DNA from: Virgisporangium aurantiacum
GTDB lineage: Bacteria; Actinomycetota; Actinomycetes; Mycobacteriales; Micromonosporaceae
DNA length: 64,000 nucleotides
Direction of reading: 5' to 3'
Assembly (NCBI RefSeq): GCF_016863635.1
Contig: NZ_BOPG01000003.1
Span: forward strand, 1-64,000
In this document: positions 16,382-25,239 of the stretch, in pieces
How the letters are laid out: each line of letters starts with the position of its first letter
Numbering within the stretch: the stretch's first letter is position 1
Notes under the pieces: model-generated
Told to the model about the DNA's origin: nothing
The model's database searches: none
What the model saw: only the letters and a program-made list of their open reading frames with translations
Made by a program: the position numbers and the translations under genes

Positions 16382-17374
16382 TCAAGGCACCAGACCGAGT
16401 GGGAGCGCCGGTGCCGGCAGGGTCGGGATCGGAATCGGGATGGGCAGGGTTGGTACCGGTATGTCCGGTACATCGGGGATGATGTCCTCGACGGGTGGGT
16501 CGGGGTTGGTGCCGCCACCGCCCGGCTGGCCCGGCACACCGGGGACGGCCGGCACACCGCCGCCGGGTGGGGTGGCGGGGGCGGTGGTGGGCGGCGCCGA
16601 CGTCGGGGCAGACGGTGTGGGAGTGACCGGGTTGTCGCGTTCGGCGTCGGTGGGGGGAAGGGTCCGGCGGATCTCCTCGATCTGGGCGCGGAGACGGCTG
16701 GCCAGTTCCGGATCGTCGACCCGCTCGACCTCGTCGGCCGCCTTGTCGAGCGTGCGGCGGGCGTCGGCGTAGCGGCCGGTGGCGGCGGCCTCGCGGGCCA
16801 GGCCGATGGTGTGCTCGGCGAGCCGCAGGTCGGACCGCTCCGGGTAGAGGACGCGGGCGATCGGCCACAACGGGCTCTCCGGACCGGCCTGGCCCGCGCC
16901 AACGGCGAGCCCGCCGATCAGGAGTCCGGCCGCGGCCATGCCGGTGACGTACCGCCGCACCCGCGGTCCCGGTCGCCACCGACGCGGTCGCCCGGCCGGG
17001 ACTGGCCGCACCGGCACGCCGGCGCCATCCGCCACACCGGCTCCGGCCGGCTTCAGCTCCGAAACTGTCCCGGCGCCGCCGCCCAACTCGGCGGCCAAAT
17101 CGGCAACACCGGCCAACGTGGTGCCATCGGCCGGCTCGGCGGCATCGACCGGCCCGGCATCCGCCGGCTCGGTGTTTGCCAGTTCGGCCAGCATCGCGGT
17201 CATGTCGAAGTCGGTCGGTTGGTCGGCGTCGAGGTCGGTGCGCCAGGCGGCCAGGACGCCGGCCAGCTTGTCGTCGTCCGGCGCCGGGTCGCCCCGGCCC
17301 AGGGCGTCGAGCAAGGCGTCGTCAGCGGCGATCACGGTCAGGTCCAGGTTGGCGTCATCGCGTCGAGTGCTCAT
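16382..17374 (-). CDS. rsdA: Anti-sigma-D factor, RsdA-like
   Basis: A 330-residue membrane protein encoded directly after sigD. The N-terminal sigma-binding segment is DLTVIAADDALLDALGRG, matching the DDALIDAL core of RsdA. An Ala/Glu-rich linker and a basic stretch (RPRRWRPGPRVRRY) precede one transmembrane helix (MAAAGLLIGGLAVGAG, about residues 140-155). An extracytoplasmic helical region with the family's LARAxxAxAxGRYADAR-like repeat follows, and then a long Pro/Thr-rich tail, as in the mycobacterial protein. RsdA holds SigD inactive and is destroyed by regulated proteolysis. The start used (MSTRRDDANLD) gives an ATGA overlap with the short upstream ORF; the frame is open further upstream only because of the 68/69-bp duplication. 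Confidence 0.88.
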   Translation of the reverse strand: MSTRRDDANLDLTVIAADDALLDALGRGDPAPDDDKLAGVLAAWRTDLDADQPTDFDMTAMLAELANTEPADAGPVDAAEPADGTTLAGVADLAAELGGGAGTVSELKPAGAGVADGAGVPVRPVPAGRPRRWRPGPRVRRYVTGMAAAGLLIGGLAVGAGQAGPESPLWPIARVLYPERSDLRLAEHTIGLAREAAATGRYADARRTLDKAADEVERVDDPELASRLRAQIEEIRRTLPPTDAERDNPVTPTPSAPTSAPPTTAPATPPGGGVPAVPGVPGQPGGGGTNPDPPVEDIIPDVPDIPVPTLPIPIPIPTLPAPALPLGLVP

Positions 17375-17511
17375 GCCGTGCCTCCCAAGGAAGCAACCAG
17401 AGACCCGCGGCACGAGCGCCTCCGCTCCGCTCCGGCACTCATGCTGTGCCTCCCAGGGGAAGCAACCAGAGACCCGCGGCACGAGCGCCTCCGCTCCGCT
17501 CCGGCACTCAT
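17371..17511 (-). CDS. Possible 46-residue ORF inside the sigD-rsdA duplication
   Basis: ATG 17511 overlaps the sigD stop (ATGA), and the stop at 17371-17373 overlaps the rsdA ATG (ATGA). The ORF is thus coupled at both ends. It consists of two copies of a 23-residue unit beginning MSAGAERRRSCRGSLVAS, because it lies exactly on the tandem 68/69-bp repeat. It may be translated only to carry ribosomes from sigD to rsdA. Arginine-rich, with no recognised domain; possibly not functional as a protein. Confidence 0.35.
   Translation of the reverse strand: MSAGAERRRSCRGSLVASPGRHSMSAGAERRRSCRGSLVASLGGTA
17372..17508. repeat. Tandem direct repeat of 68 and 69 bp between sigD and rsdA
   Basis: Two units, 17372-17439 and 17440-17508, are almost identical; they differ by a C/T change near the start and by AAGG versus AGGGG. 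On the minus strand each starts with ATGAG, so the rsdA start ATGAGC looks like the beginning of a third unit. The core GGAGCGGAGCGGAGGCGCTC is purine-rich. Confidence 0.9.
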
Positions 17512-18089
17512 GCCGCCACCTCCCTCAGGGAGTCCGCTGCAAGCGTACGGAGCCGGGCCAATGCGCGGGACTGGGTGACGCGCACCGCCGCAGCCGTCAT
17601 GCCGACGACCTCGCCGACCTCTTCGGCCGACAGGCCCACGGCGACCCGCAACAGTACGATCTCGCGGTGGGTCTCGGACAACCGGGCCAGCAGGCCGGAC
17701 AGGCGGCGGGCCAGGTCGTTGCGTTCGGCGGACTGCTCCGGGCCCGGCTCGGTGGTGTCGGGCTCGTCGCTGATCTCGGCCACCGGCGCGGCGACCGAGT
17801 TGCGGACGGCGGCGCGTTGGGCGTCGGCGACCTTGTGTGCGGCGATGCCGTAGACGAACGCCGAGAACGGCTTGCCGACGTCGCGGTAGGTGGGTAGGGC
17901 CCGCAGCAGGGCCAGGCACACCTCCTGGGCCACGTCGTCGGCCGTGGTGTAGGCGCCGCCGATCCGGCCGAGGCGGGCGCGGCAGTAGCGGACCAGTCCG
18001 GGGCGTAGCTCGGTCAGCAGGACCGCCATCGCGTCGGCATCCCGGCGGGCGGCCCTGCGCACGAGATCGGTGTCGATAGCGGCGGTCAT
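17508..18089 (-). CDS. sigD: RNA polymerase sigma factor SigD (ShbA-like)
   Basis: A 193-residue ECF-type sigma factor. Region 2 spans about residues 15-85, with YTTADDVAQEVCLALLRAL and then GKPFSAFVYGIAAHKVAD. Region 4 spans about 125-180, with LSETHREIVLLRVAVGLSAE and VGMTAAAVRVTQSRAL. Identification as SigD rests on these motifs plus the adjacent RsdA-type anti-sigma factor. The ATG at 18089 gives the normal N-terminus (MTAAIDTDLVRRAARRDADA); the frame is open upstream but into the divergent mce promoter region. In related genera SigD/ShbA supports growth-phase and ribosome-related transcription. It is divergent from the mce operon, 129 bp away. Confidence 0.9.
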   Translation of the reverse strand: MTAAIDTDLVRRAARRDADAMAVLLTELRPGLVRYCRARLGRIGGAYTTADDVAQEVCLALLRALPTYRDVGKPFSAFVYGIAAHKVADAQRAAVRNSVAAPVAEISDEPDTTEPGPEQSAERNDLARRLSGLLARLSETHREIVLLRVAVGLSAEEVGEVVGMTAAAVRVTQSRALARLRTLAADSLREVAA

Positions 18090-18218
18090 CTGCACCTTCG
18101 TCACTGGGGCAACCCGCACCGTAGCGCCATCGCCGCCCGGGCACCACTCGGGGACAGCATCGAAGGTCGCTGTTGCAAAAAACAGGGGACGAGCGATGGA
18201 GGTGACAAGGGAGGTGTC

Positions 18219-19184
18219 ATGGGCGTCGAAGTGCGGGTGGACGGGCTGACGAAGTCGTTCGGCGGCAAGCCGGTCTGGTCGGACGTCACGTTGACCCTGC
18301 CTGCCGGCGAGATCTCGGTACTGCTCGGCCCGTCCGGCACCGGAAAGTCGGTGTTTCTCAAGGCCCTCGTGGGCCTGCTCAAACCGGACCGGGGCCACAT
18401 CTGGATCGACGACAGGGATCTCCCCAGCCTGTCCGAGAAGGGGCTGTACGAGATCCGCCGGCTCTTCGGTGTGCTGTTCCAGGACGGCGCGTTGTTCGGG
18501 TCGATGAACATCTACGACAACGTCGCGTTCCCGTTGCGGGAACACACGAAACTATCCGAAGGCGACATCAAGGCGACGGTCGATGAAAAGCTCGACATGG
18601 TCGGGCTCGTCGGTGCCGAGGACAAGCTGCCCGGCCAGATCTCCGGCGGGATGCGCAAGCGTGCCGGGCTGGCCCGCGCGCTCGTCCTCGAACCGGAGAT
18701 CATCCTCTTCGACGAGCCGGACTCCGGGCTCGACCCGGTCCGCACCGCATACCTGAACCAGCTCATCATCGACCTGAACCAGCGTACCGGCGCGACGTTC
18801 CTCATCGTCACCCACGACATCAACACCGCGCGGACCGTGCCCGACAACATCGGCCTGCTGTACCACGGGCATCTCGCGATGTTCGGGCCGCGGGAGATGC
18901 TGCTGTCGAGCACCGAGCCGGTGGTGCGGCAGTTCCTCAACGCGCAGCGCGTCGGCCCCATCGGCATGAGCGAGGAGAAGGACGCCGACGAGCTCAAGGC
19001 CGAAGCGGACGCCGGTGCGGAACTGCCGCCGCTGCCCCCGATTCCCTTGCAACTGCAGCCTTCCGACGGGGGAACACGGCGCACCGAACGACCGCCCGGC
19101 CAGTGGTGCGCCGAGAACGGCGTCACGCCTCCGCCCGGGTCCTTCGAGGGAGCCGAGAAGGTGAAGGTGTCATGGCCGTCCTGA
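18219..19184 (+). CDS. mceG: Mce transport ATPase (MceG/Mkl, MlaF-like)
   Basis: A 321-residue ATPase that energises the Mce lipid importer. Walker A is GPSGTGKSV, the signature is ISGGMRKRAGLARAL and Walker B is IILFDEPDSGLDPV, followed by LIVTHDINTA; the GMRKRAG signature is typical of Mla/Mce ATPases. A C-terminal extension of about 60 residues is acidic then proline-rich. Start ATG 18219 with GGGAGGTG just upstream. In mycobacteria the mceG gene lies apart from mce operons, whereas here it heads the operon. Its stop is overlapped by the first yrbE gene by 13 nt, so expression is coupled. Confidence 0.95.
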   Translation: MGVEVRVDGLTKSFGGKPVWSDVTLTLPAGEISVLLGPSGTGKSVFLKALVGLLKPDRGHIWIDDRDLPSLSEKGLYEIRRLFGVLFQDGALFGSMNIYDNVAFPLREHTKLSEGDIKATVDEKLDMVGLVGAEDKLPGQISGGMRKRAGLARALVLEPEIILFDEPDSGLDPVRTAYLNQLIIDLNQRTGATFLIVTHDINTARTVPDNIGLLYHGHLAMFGPREMLLSSTEPVVRQFLNAQRVGPIGMSEEKDADELKAEADAGAELPPLPPIPLQLQPSDGGTRRTERPPGQWCAENGVTPPPGSFEGAEKVKVSWPS

Positions 19185-19951
19185 TGAAGGTCGACCGGGG
19201 CCTCGTGCAGACCGGCGGCTTCTTCGCGTTCTGTCTCGACACGATCCTCGGCCTCGCCCGACGACCGTGGCAATGGCGGGAGTTCATCCAGCAGGCGTGG
19301 TTCATCAGCTCGGTGTCGATCGTGCCGGCGGCGCTCGTCTCGATCCCGTTCGGTGCGGTGATCGCGCTGCAACTCGGATCGCTGGTGCGGCAGATGGGCG
19401 CGCAGTCGTTCACCGGCGCGGCCAGCGTGCTCGCCGTCGTCAGGGAAGCCGGCCCGATCGTCACCGCGCTCATCATCGCCGGCGCCGGCGGTTCGGCGAT
19501 CTGCGCCGACCTCGGCGCGCGGAAGATCCGCGAGGAACTCGACGCGATGGAGGTGCTCGGCATCGACCCGGTGCGGCGGTTGGTGACGCCCCGCGTGGTC
19601 GCGTCGATGGTGGTTGCCGTTCTGCTCAACGGATTGGTGAGCGTGGTCGGCGTCGGTGGCGGCTACTTCTTCAACGTCATCCTGCAGAACGGCACGCCCG
19701 GCGCGTACCTGGCCAGTTTCCAGGCGCTGGGCCAGCTTCCGGACCTCGTGGTCGGTGAGATCAAGGCCCTGGTGTTCGGGCTCGTCGCCGCGCTCGTCGC
19801 GTCGTACAAGGGAATGACGGCGAAGGGCGGGCCGAAGGGCGTCGGTGACGCGGTGAACCAGAGCGTGGTCATCACGTTCATGCTGCTGTTCGCGCTGAAC
19901 TTCGTCATCACCGCGCTGTACTTCCAGATCGTTCCGCAGAAGGGCCAGTAG
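19172..19951 (+). CDS. yrbEA: YrbE/MlaE-family Mce permease, subunit A
   Basis: A 259-residue inner-membrane permease. Five or so hydrophobic segments surround the conserved MlaE motif (ADLGARKIREELDAMEVLGI, about residues 113-132), the EQ-loop-like cytoplasmic region that contacts the ATPase. The start ATG overlaps the end of mceG and follows a GAAGGTGAAGG ribosome site. It is immediately followed by the second YrbE gene with no spacer (stop TAG then ATG). Confidence 0.95.
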   Translation: MAVLMKVDRGLVQTGGFFAFCLDTILGLARRPWQWREFIQQAWFISSVSIVPAALVSIPFGAVIALQLGSLVRQMGAQSFTGAASVLAVVREAGPIVTALIIAGAGGSAICADLGARKIREELDAMEVLGIDPVRRLVTPRVVASMVVAVLLNGLVSVVGVGGGYFFNVILQNGTPGAYLASFQALGQLPDLVVGEIKALVFGLVAALVASYKGMTAKGGPKGVGDAVNQSVVITFMLLFALNFVITALYFQIVPQKGQ

Positions 19952-20740
19952 ATGCTGGACCAACTGGGCGGACAACTCGCGTTCTACCTGAACGCGCTGC
20001 GCTGGACCCCGAGAACAATCAGCCGGTACAGAAGAGAAATCATCCGGCTGCTCGCCGAGGTGAGCTTCGGAACCGGTGCGCTGGCGGTGATCGGCGGCAC
20101 GGTGGGCGTCATCTGTTTCCTGACGTTCTTCACCGGTACCGAGGTGGGGTTGCAGGGCTACCAGGCGCTGAACCAGTTGGGCAGCAGCGCGTTCACCGGC
20201 TTCATCTCCGCGTACTTCAACACCCGCGAGATCTCGCCGCTCGTCGCCGCGCTCGCGCTCAGCGCCACCGTCGGGTGCGGGTTCACCGCGCAACTGGGCG
20301 CGATGCGCATCTCCGAGGAGGTCGACGCGCTCGAGGTGATGGGCGTGCCGTCGTTGCCGTACCTCGTCACCACGCGGATGATCGCCGGGTTCGTCGCGGT
20401 GATCCCGTTGTACGTCATCGGGCTGCTCACAAGCTACTGGGCCACCCGCACGATCGCGACCGGCTACTTCGGACAGTCGGGCGGCACCTACGACTACTAC
20501 TTCCACCTGTTCCTGCCGCCGGGCGACGTGCTGTGGTCGTTCGCGAAGGCGCTCATCTTCAGCGTGATCGTGGTGCTCGTGCACTGCTACTACGGCTACA
20601 CCGCGAGCGGCGGCCCGGCCGGCGTCGGCGTGGCGGTGGGCCGCGCGGTGCGGCTCGCGATCGTCGCGGTGAACGTCGTCGACTTCTTCCTGTCGCTGGC
20701 CATCTGGGGCGCTACCACGACGGTGCGGATCGCGGGATGA
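19952..20740 (+). CDS. yrbEB: YrbE/MlaE-family Mce permease, subunit B
   Basis: A 262-residue permease that would pair with YrbEA as a heterodimer. The family motif here is GAMRISEEVDALEVMGVPSL (about residues 112-131), with membrane helices on both sides and at residues 45-65, 150-170, 195-220 and 235-255. It starts directly after the preceding stop and ends ATGA-overlapped with mceA. Together the two permeases and MceG form the inner-membrane part of the importer. Confidence 0.95.
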   Translation: MLDQLGGQLAFYLNALRWTPRTISRYRREIIRLLAEVSFGTGALAVIGGTVGVICFLTFFTGTEVGLQGYQALNQLGSSAFTGFISAYFNTREISPLVAALALSATVGCGFTAQLGAMRISEEVDALEVMGVPSLPYLVTTRMIAGFVAVIPLYVIGLLTSYWATRTIATGYFGQSGGTYDYYFHLFLPPGDVLWSFAKALIFSVIVVLVHCYYGYTASGGPAGVGVAVGRAVRLAIVAVNVVDFFLSLAIWGATTTVRIAG

Positions 20741-22023
20741 GGCACAACCGGATCCTCGGGATCGTCTTTGTCGCGGTGCTCGCCGGGGCGCTCAGCCTGT
20801 CGGTCCTCCAGTACCGCAAGGCGTTCACGCCGGTGGACCGGGTCACGTTGCTCGCCGACCACACCGGGTTGCAGCTCAACCCGGGCGCCGACGTCAAGCT
20901 CCACGGCGTGATCGTGGGCGAGGTCCGCGAGGTGAATACGAGGGGACGCGGTGCGCGCGTCACGCTCGCGCTCGACCCCGACCTGACGCCGCGGATACCG
21001 GCCGACGTGAGCGCGCGACTGCTCCCGAAGACGCTGTTCGGCGAGCGCTACGTGGCGCTGGTGCCGCCCGGAACGGCGTCCGCGCAAGGGATCAGAGCGG
21101 GCGCGACGATCCCACAGGACCGCAGCACCAGCGCCGTTGAGCTGGAACGGGTGCTCGACAACGCGTTGCCGCTGCTGCAGTCGATCCGGCCGGACAAGCT
21201 CGCCGCGACGCTGGCGGCGCTCGCCACCGCGCTGGAGGGTCGCGGCGACAAGCTCGGCCGCACACTGTCCACACTGGACGGATACCTCGCCGAGCTGAAC
21301 GCGGAGATGCCGACGATCGCCGAGGACGTGCGCCGGCTCGTCACCGTCCTCGACACCTACGCCGACGCGATGCCCGACCTGCTGGCCCTGCTGCGCGACG
21401 TCACCGTCACCGCGAACACCGTGAGCGACCAGCGCGAGCAGCTCGCGGCGCTGCTCGCCGACACCACCGGCGCGGCCGACGCCACGCGACTCTTCCTTCA
21501 ACGGCACGGCGATCAGCTCATTCAACTCGGTGATGTGACGCGGCCGGTCCTCGAACTGCTGGCCGCCTACTCCCCCGAATACCCGTGCCTGCTGGGGACC
21601 CTGGTCGCGGTGCAGCCGCGGGCCGACGAGGTGTTCCGCGACGGGCGCATGCACATCACGCTGGAGATCACGCGCGACGGCGGCAAGTACGTGCCGGGCC
21701 GGGACGAACCGGTGTACGGGGCGCGCAACGGACCCGACTGTCACGGCATGCCGAACCCGCCGATCCCGGCGCCCGAGTACCCGATCAACGACGGCTACGA
21801 CTACGGCGCCGGACCCGGTGCGGCGAAACGGATCCCGGTCGGCACACCGGGAACCGTGCAGGGGCCGATGGGTTCCGCGGGTACGGCGGAGGAGCAGGGC
21901 ATCGTGCGCCCCATCGTGGGCGCGGCGCTGGGCGTTCCGCCGGTGGAGGTCCCCGACATCGCGGTCATTTTATGGGGACCGCTGCTGCGCGGCGCCGTTG
22001 TGAATGCGAGGAACGCGCCATGA
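20737..22023 (+). CDS. mceA: Mce family protein MceA
   Basis: A 428-residue substrate-binding subunit. It has an N-terminal signal-anchor helix (ILGIVFVAVLAGALSLSVL), an MlaD/MCE domain at residues 38-115 (VTLLADHTGLQLNPGADVKL through FGERYVALVPP), and a long alpha-helical domain (residues 130-270) that builds the Mce tunnel. The C-terminal part has MceA-type cysteines (PCLLG, GPDCHG) and a Pro/Gly-rich stretch. Start ATG overlaps yrbEB by 4 nt. The cargo (sterol, fatty acid or other lipid) cannot be told from sequence. Confidence 0.93.
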   Translation: MRHNRILGIVFVAVLAGALSLSVLQYRKAFTPVDRVTLLADHTGLQLNPGADVKLHGVIVGEVREVNTRGRGARVTLALDPDLTPRIPADVSARLLPKTLFGERYVALVPPGTASAQGIRAGATIPQDRSTSAVELERVLDNALPLLQSIRPDKLAATLAALATALEGRGDKLGRTLSTLDGYLAELNAEMPTIAEDVRRLVTVLDTYADAMPDLLALLRDVTVTANTVSDQREQLAALLADTTGAADATRLFLQRHGDQLIQLGDVTRPVLELLAAYSPEYPCLLGTLVAVQPRADEVFRDGRMHITLEITRDGGKYVPGRDEPVYGARNGPDCHGMPNPPIPAPEYPINDGYDYGAGPGAAKRIPVGTPGTVQGPMGSAGTAEEQGIVRPIVGAALGVPPVEVPDIAVILWGPLLRGAVVNARNAP

Positions 22024-23036
22024 GCATCCGGGCACCGCTCATCAAACTGATCGTCTTCGCGGTGGTGACGATCGTCCTCACCGCGATGCTGGCGCAGACG
22101 CTGGGCTCGTGGGCGACCGGCGGCACCGAGTACCGGGCCCGGTTCACCGACGTCACCAGCCTGCTGGAGGGCGACGACGTCCGGATCGCCGGCGTTCGCG
22201 TCGGGAAGATAACCCGGATCCGGGTGGTCGACGACAGCATCGCCGAGGTGCGGTTCACGGTCACCGACGACGTTCCGCTGGGCACCGGTGTCCGCGCGAA
22301 GATCCGCTACCGGAACCTGGTCGGCCAGCGGTACCTCGCGCTGTTCGAGGGCCCGTCGACCGGACGCACGCTGCACCGCAACGGCGTGATCCCGCTGGAG
22401 CAGACCGCGCCGGCGCTCGACCTCACCACGTTGTTCAACGGCTTCCGTCCGCTGTTCACCGCGCTGTCGCCGGACGACGTGAACAAGCTCGCCTACGAGA
22501 TCATCCAGGTGCTGCAGGGCGAGGGCGGCACGATGGCCAGCCTGCTCCGGCGCACCGCGTCACTGACCAGCACGCTGGCCGACCGCGACGCGGTGATCGG
22601 CCGGGTCATCACCAACCTGAACGCGGTGCTGTCCACCGTGGACGAACGCGACGGGCAGCTCGACCAGACCATCGCCCAGTTGCAGCAACTGGTGTCGGGC
22701 CTGGCCGCCGACCGGGGCGCCATCGGACAGTCGTTGGCGAACCTCGGTGAGCTCACCCTCGCCACCGGCTCGCTGCTCGGTGACGCCCGGCCGCCGCTGG
22801 CGTCCGATGTGGACGGTCTGCGGCAGGTGGCGGGCAACCTGAACGCGAACTCCGCGGCGATCGACCGGGCGCTCGCCGCGATGCCGGGCCGGTACGAGGC
22901 GCTGACCCGGGTGGCGTCGCACGGCTCCTGGTTCAACTTCTTCCTCTGCGACCTGAGCGGGAACGTCACGCTGGGCGGCACGACGGTCGCCATGCCGACG
23001 TTCTCGTCCACCGCACCGAGGTGCAACGCGGCATGA
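22020..23036 (+). CDS. mceB: Mce family protein MceB
   Basis: A 338-residue Mce subunit. A signal-anchor helix (IKLIVFAVVTIVLTAML) is followed by an MCE domain at residues 38-115 (RARFTDVTSLLEGDDVRIAG, then VGQRYLALFEG) and a helical region with LTSTLADRDAVIG. The C-terminal FFLCDLSGNVTLGG segment is typical of MceB/MceC proteins. It overlaps mceA by 4 nt and mceC by 4 nt. Confidence 0.93.
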   Translation: MSIRAPLIKLIVFAVVTIVLTAMLAQTLGSWATGGTEYRARFTDVTSLLEGDDVRIAGVRVGKITRIRVVDDSIAEVRFTVTDDVPLGTGVRAKIRYRNLVGQRYLALFEGPSTGRTLHRNGVIPLEQTAPALDLTTLFNGFRPLFTALSPDDVNKLAYEIIQVLQGEGGTMASLLRRTASLTSTLADRDAVIGRVITNLNAVLSTVDERDGQLDQTIAQLQQLVSGLAADRGAIGQSLANLGELTLATGSLLGDARPPLASDVDGLRQVAGNLNANSAAIDRALAAMPGRYEALTRVASHGSWFNFFLCDLSGNVTLGGTTVAMPTFSSTAPRCNAA

Positions 23037-24028
23037 GACCTCCACTGTGGACACCGTTCCGGCACCGCAACCCGCGGGTCGTCGGGCTGGTGTGCCTGGG
23101 TGTGCTCGTCGCGCTCGTGGTCGTGGCGTTCCGGCTCGACGACCTCGCGTCGCTGACGGCCACCACCTACCGCGCCGCGTTCCGCGACGCGAGCGGGCTC
23201 GCGCCCGGCAACGAGGTCCGCGTCGCCGGGGTGCGCGTCGGCCGGGTCAGCGACGTCGAACTCGCGCAGAGGCCCGCCCCGTACGTGCGCGTGACGTTCC
23301 GGATCGAGGAGGACGGCATCCGGTTCGGCACCGACACCGCCGCGTCGATCCGCATCAAGACCGTGCTCGGGCAGAAGTACCTCGCGATCGAACCCAAGGG
23401 CCCGGGTCGGCTCCGGGCGGACGCCCAGATCCCGCTCGACCGCACGGCGTCACCGTTCGACGTCGTGCAGGCGGTCACCGGGCTCGCCGGCACCATCGAC
23501 GCGATCGACACCACGCAACTCGCCACCGCGTTCAGCACCGTCGCCGAGGCGTTCACCGACACGCCGGCGAGCGTGCGCACGTCGCTCGACGGCCTGTCGC
23601 GGTTGTCGAAGACCGTCGCCGACCGCGACGCGGAACTCCGCGAACTGCTCGGCCGCGCCCGCTCGGTGACCGCCGTGCTCGCCGGCCGCGACGAGGAGTT
23701 CCGCAAGCTCGTGGCCGACGGCGGCCTGCTGCTGGCCGAGGTGAGCCGCCGCCGCGACGCGATCCACGAACTCCTCGTCGGCACGAACACGTTGAGCGAG
23801 CAGCTCACCGGGCTGGTCGCCGACAACCGGGCGCAGCTACAGCCCGCGCTCACCGAACTCCGCGCCACCGTAGCGATCCTCCAACGCAACCGCACGAACC
23901 TGGAGCGGACGATCCAGAAGATGGGGCCGTTCGTCACCGCGTTCGCCAACGTCGTCGGCAACGGACGCTGGTTCGACTCCTACGTCGCGGGTCTCGTGCA
24001 GCCGCTGGTACCGGGAGGCCGCCGATGA
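23033..24028 (+). CDS. mceC: Mce family protein MceC
   Basis: A 331-residue Mce subunit. The N-terminal helix is VGLVCLGVLVALVVVAF, and the MCE domain covers residues 40-118 (AAFRDASGLAPGNEVRVAGV, then VLGQKYLAIEPKG). The helical tunnel domain covers about 130-310, including LSKTVADRDAELRELL. ATG 23033 overlaps the mceB stop; a GTG 12 nt earlier is in frame but less likely because all neighbouring junctions are ATGA overlaps. Confidence 0.92.
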   Translation: MRPPLWTPFRHRNPRVVGLVCLGVLVALVVVAFRLDDLASLTATTYRAAFRDASGLAPGNEVRVAGVRVGRVSDVELAQRPAPYVRVTFRIEEDGIRFGTDTAASIRIKTVLGQKYLAIEPKGPGRLRADAQIPLDRTASPFDVVQAVTGLAGTIDAIDTTQLATAFSTVAEAFTDTPASVRTSLDGLSRLSKTVADRDAELRELLGRARSVTAVLAGRDEEFRKLVADGGLLLAEVSRRRDAIHELLVGTNTLSEQLTGLVADNRAQLQPALTELRATVAILQRNRTNLERTIQKMGPFVTAFANVVGNGRWFDSYVAGLVQPLVPGGRR

Positions 24029-25239
24029 GACGCGCATTGATCGCCGGAGCCGTGGTGATCCTGGCCGTCGCGCTCGCCGTTCCACTGTGGAGGCTCAACC
24101 CGGCCGAGCGCCGGCTCACCGCGCACTTCACCCGCGCGGTCGGCATCTTCGCGGGGTCCGACGTCCGGGTGCTCGGCGTGCGCGTCGGACGGGTCGTCAA
24201 GGTGACGCCGACCGGGCGCACCGTGCGCGTCGACATGCGCTACGACCGCGACCTGCGCATCCCGGCCGGCGCGCAGGCGCTCGTGATCCCGCCGAGCGTG
24301 GTCAGCGACCGCTACATCCAGCTCACGCCGGCCTACGACGGTGGCGCCGCGCTGCCCGACAAGGCCGACGTTCCGGTGGAGCGCACCGCCGTGCCGCTGG
24401 AGATCGACGACGTCTACACGGCGCTCGACGAGTTCAACACCGCCCTCGGCCCCACCGGCGCCAACGCCGACGGCGCGCTCGCCGACCTGGTCAAGGCGGG
24501 CCGGGCGAATCTGGAAGGCAACGGCGCCAACCTGCACACCACGCTCGACAGCGTGTCGCGGGCACTGTCCACGGTGGCCGACGGCCGGGCGGACCTGTTC
24601 GGCACCGTCGGCAACCTCCAGGTCCTCACCACCGCGCTCGCGAAGAGCGACCAGCAGGTGCGCGTCTTCAACCAGCAACTCGCCGACGTGGCCACGCAGC
24701 TCGCGGCCGAACGCGACGACCTCGCGAAGGCGCTGCACAGCCTCGCGATCGCGCTGGCCGAGGTGACCACGTTCGTGCGCGACAACCGGGAGGCGTTGCG
24801 CGCCAACGTCAGCGCGCTCGCCGACATCACGTCGGTGCTGGCCCGCCAGCAGAAGGCGATCGCCGACATCCTCGACGTGGCGCCGCTCGCCGCGTCGAAC
24901 CTCAATCTCGCGTACAACCCGCGATCCGGGACGCTCGACACCCGCAATGACGCGCTCGGCCCCTACGATCCGGCCGCGTTCGTGTGCGCGCTGCTGGCCG
25001 ACGCGGTTCCGCTGCCGCAGCTGCCCGCGGAGTGCACAGCCCTCGCGCAGACCCTGGCCGCCAAGGGCCTGCCGCTGCCCGACCAGCTCCGCAAGCTCCT
25101 CGGGCTGGCACCGGCCACGCCGCCGGTCGGCGCCGCGCCACCGGCCGGGCCGCAACAGCCCACACTCCCAGGGCTCCCGGTGGACGTCGGCGGCGCGCTC
25201 GACCGGACCCTCGGCGGAATCCTGCGGGGCGCGCCATGA
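24025..25239 (+). CDS. mceD: Mce family protein MceD
   Basis: A 404-residue Mce subunit. It has a signal-anchor helix (ALIAGAVVILAVALAVPL), an MCE domain at residues 30-115 (FTRAVGIFAGSDVRVLGVRV, then VSDRYIQLTPAY) and a long helical domain rich in Ala/Leu/Asp. The proline-rich C-terminus (ATPPVGAAPPAGPQQPTLPG) is typical of MceD proteins. ATGA-overlapped at both ends. Confidence 0.93.
   Translation: MRRALIAGAVVILAVALAVPLWRLNPAERRLTAHFTRAVGIFAGSDVRVLGVRVGRVVKVTPTGRTVRVDMRYDRDLRIPAGAQALVIPPSVVSDRYIQLTPAYDGGAALPDKADVPVERTAVPLEIDDVYTALDEFNTALGPTGANADGALADLVKAGRANLEGNGANLHTTLDSVSRALSTVADGRADLFGTVGNLQVLTTALAKSDQQVRVFNQQLADVATQLAAERDDLAKALHSLAIALAEVTTFVRDNREALRANVSALADITSVLARQQKAIADILDVAPLAASNLNLAYNPRSGTLDTRNDALGPYDPAAFVCALLADAVPLPQLPAECTALAQTLAAKGLPLPDQLRKLLGLAPATPPVGAAPPAGPQQPTLPGLPVDVGGALDRTLGGILRGAP

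Noticed and set aside
17375..17482. N-terminal extension of RsdA upstream of ATG 17374
   Set aside because: The extra residues are just the 68/69-bp repeat read in another frame; the RsdA sigma-binding motif begins right after ATG 17374.
18512..20584. A 690-codon minus-strand open frame opposite mceG and yrbE genes
   Set aside because: Antisense shadow; no recognisable motif and it conflicts with coupled mce genes.
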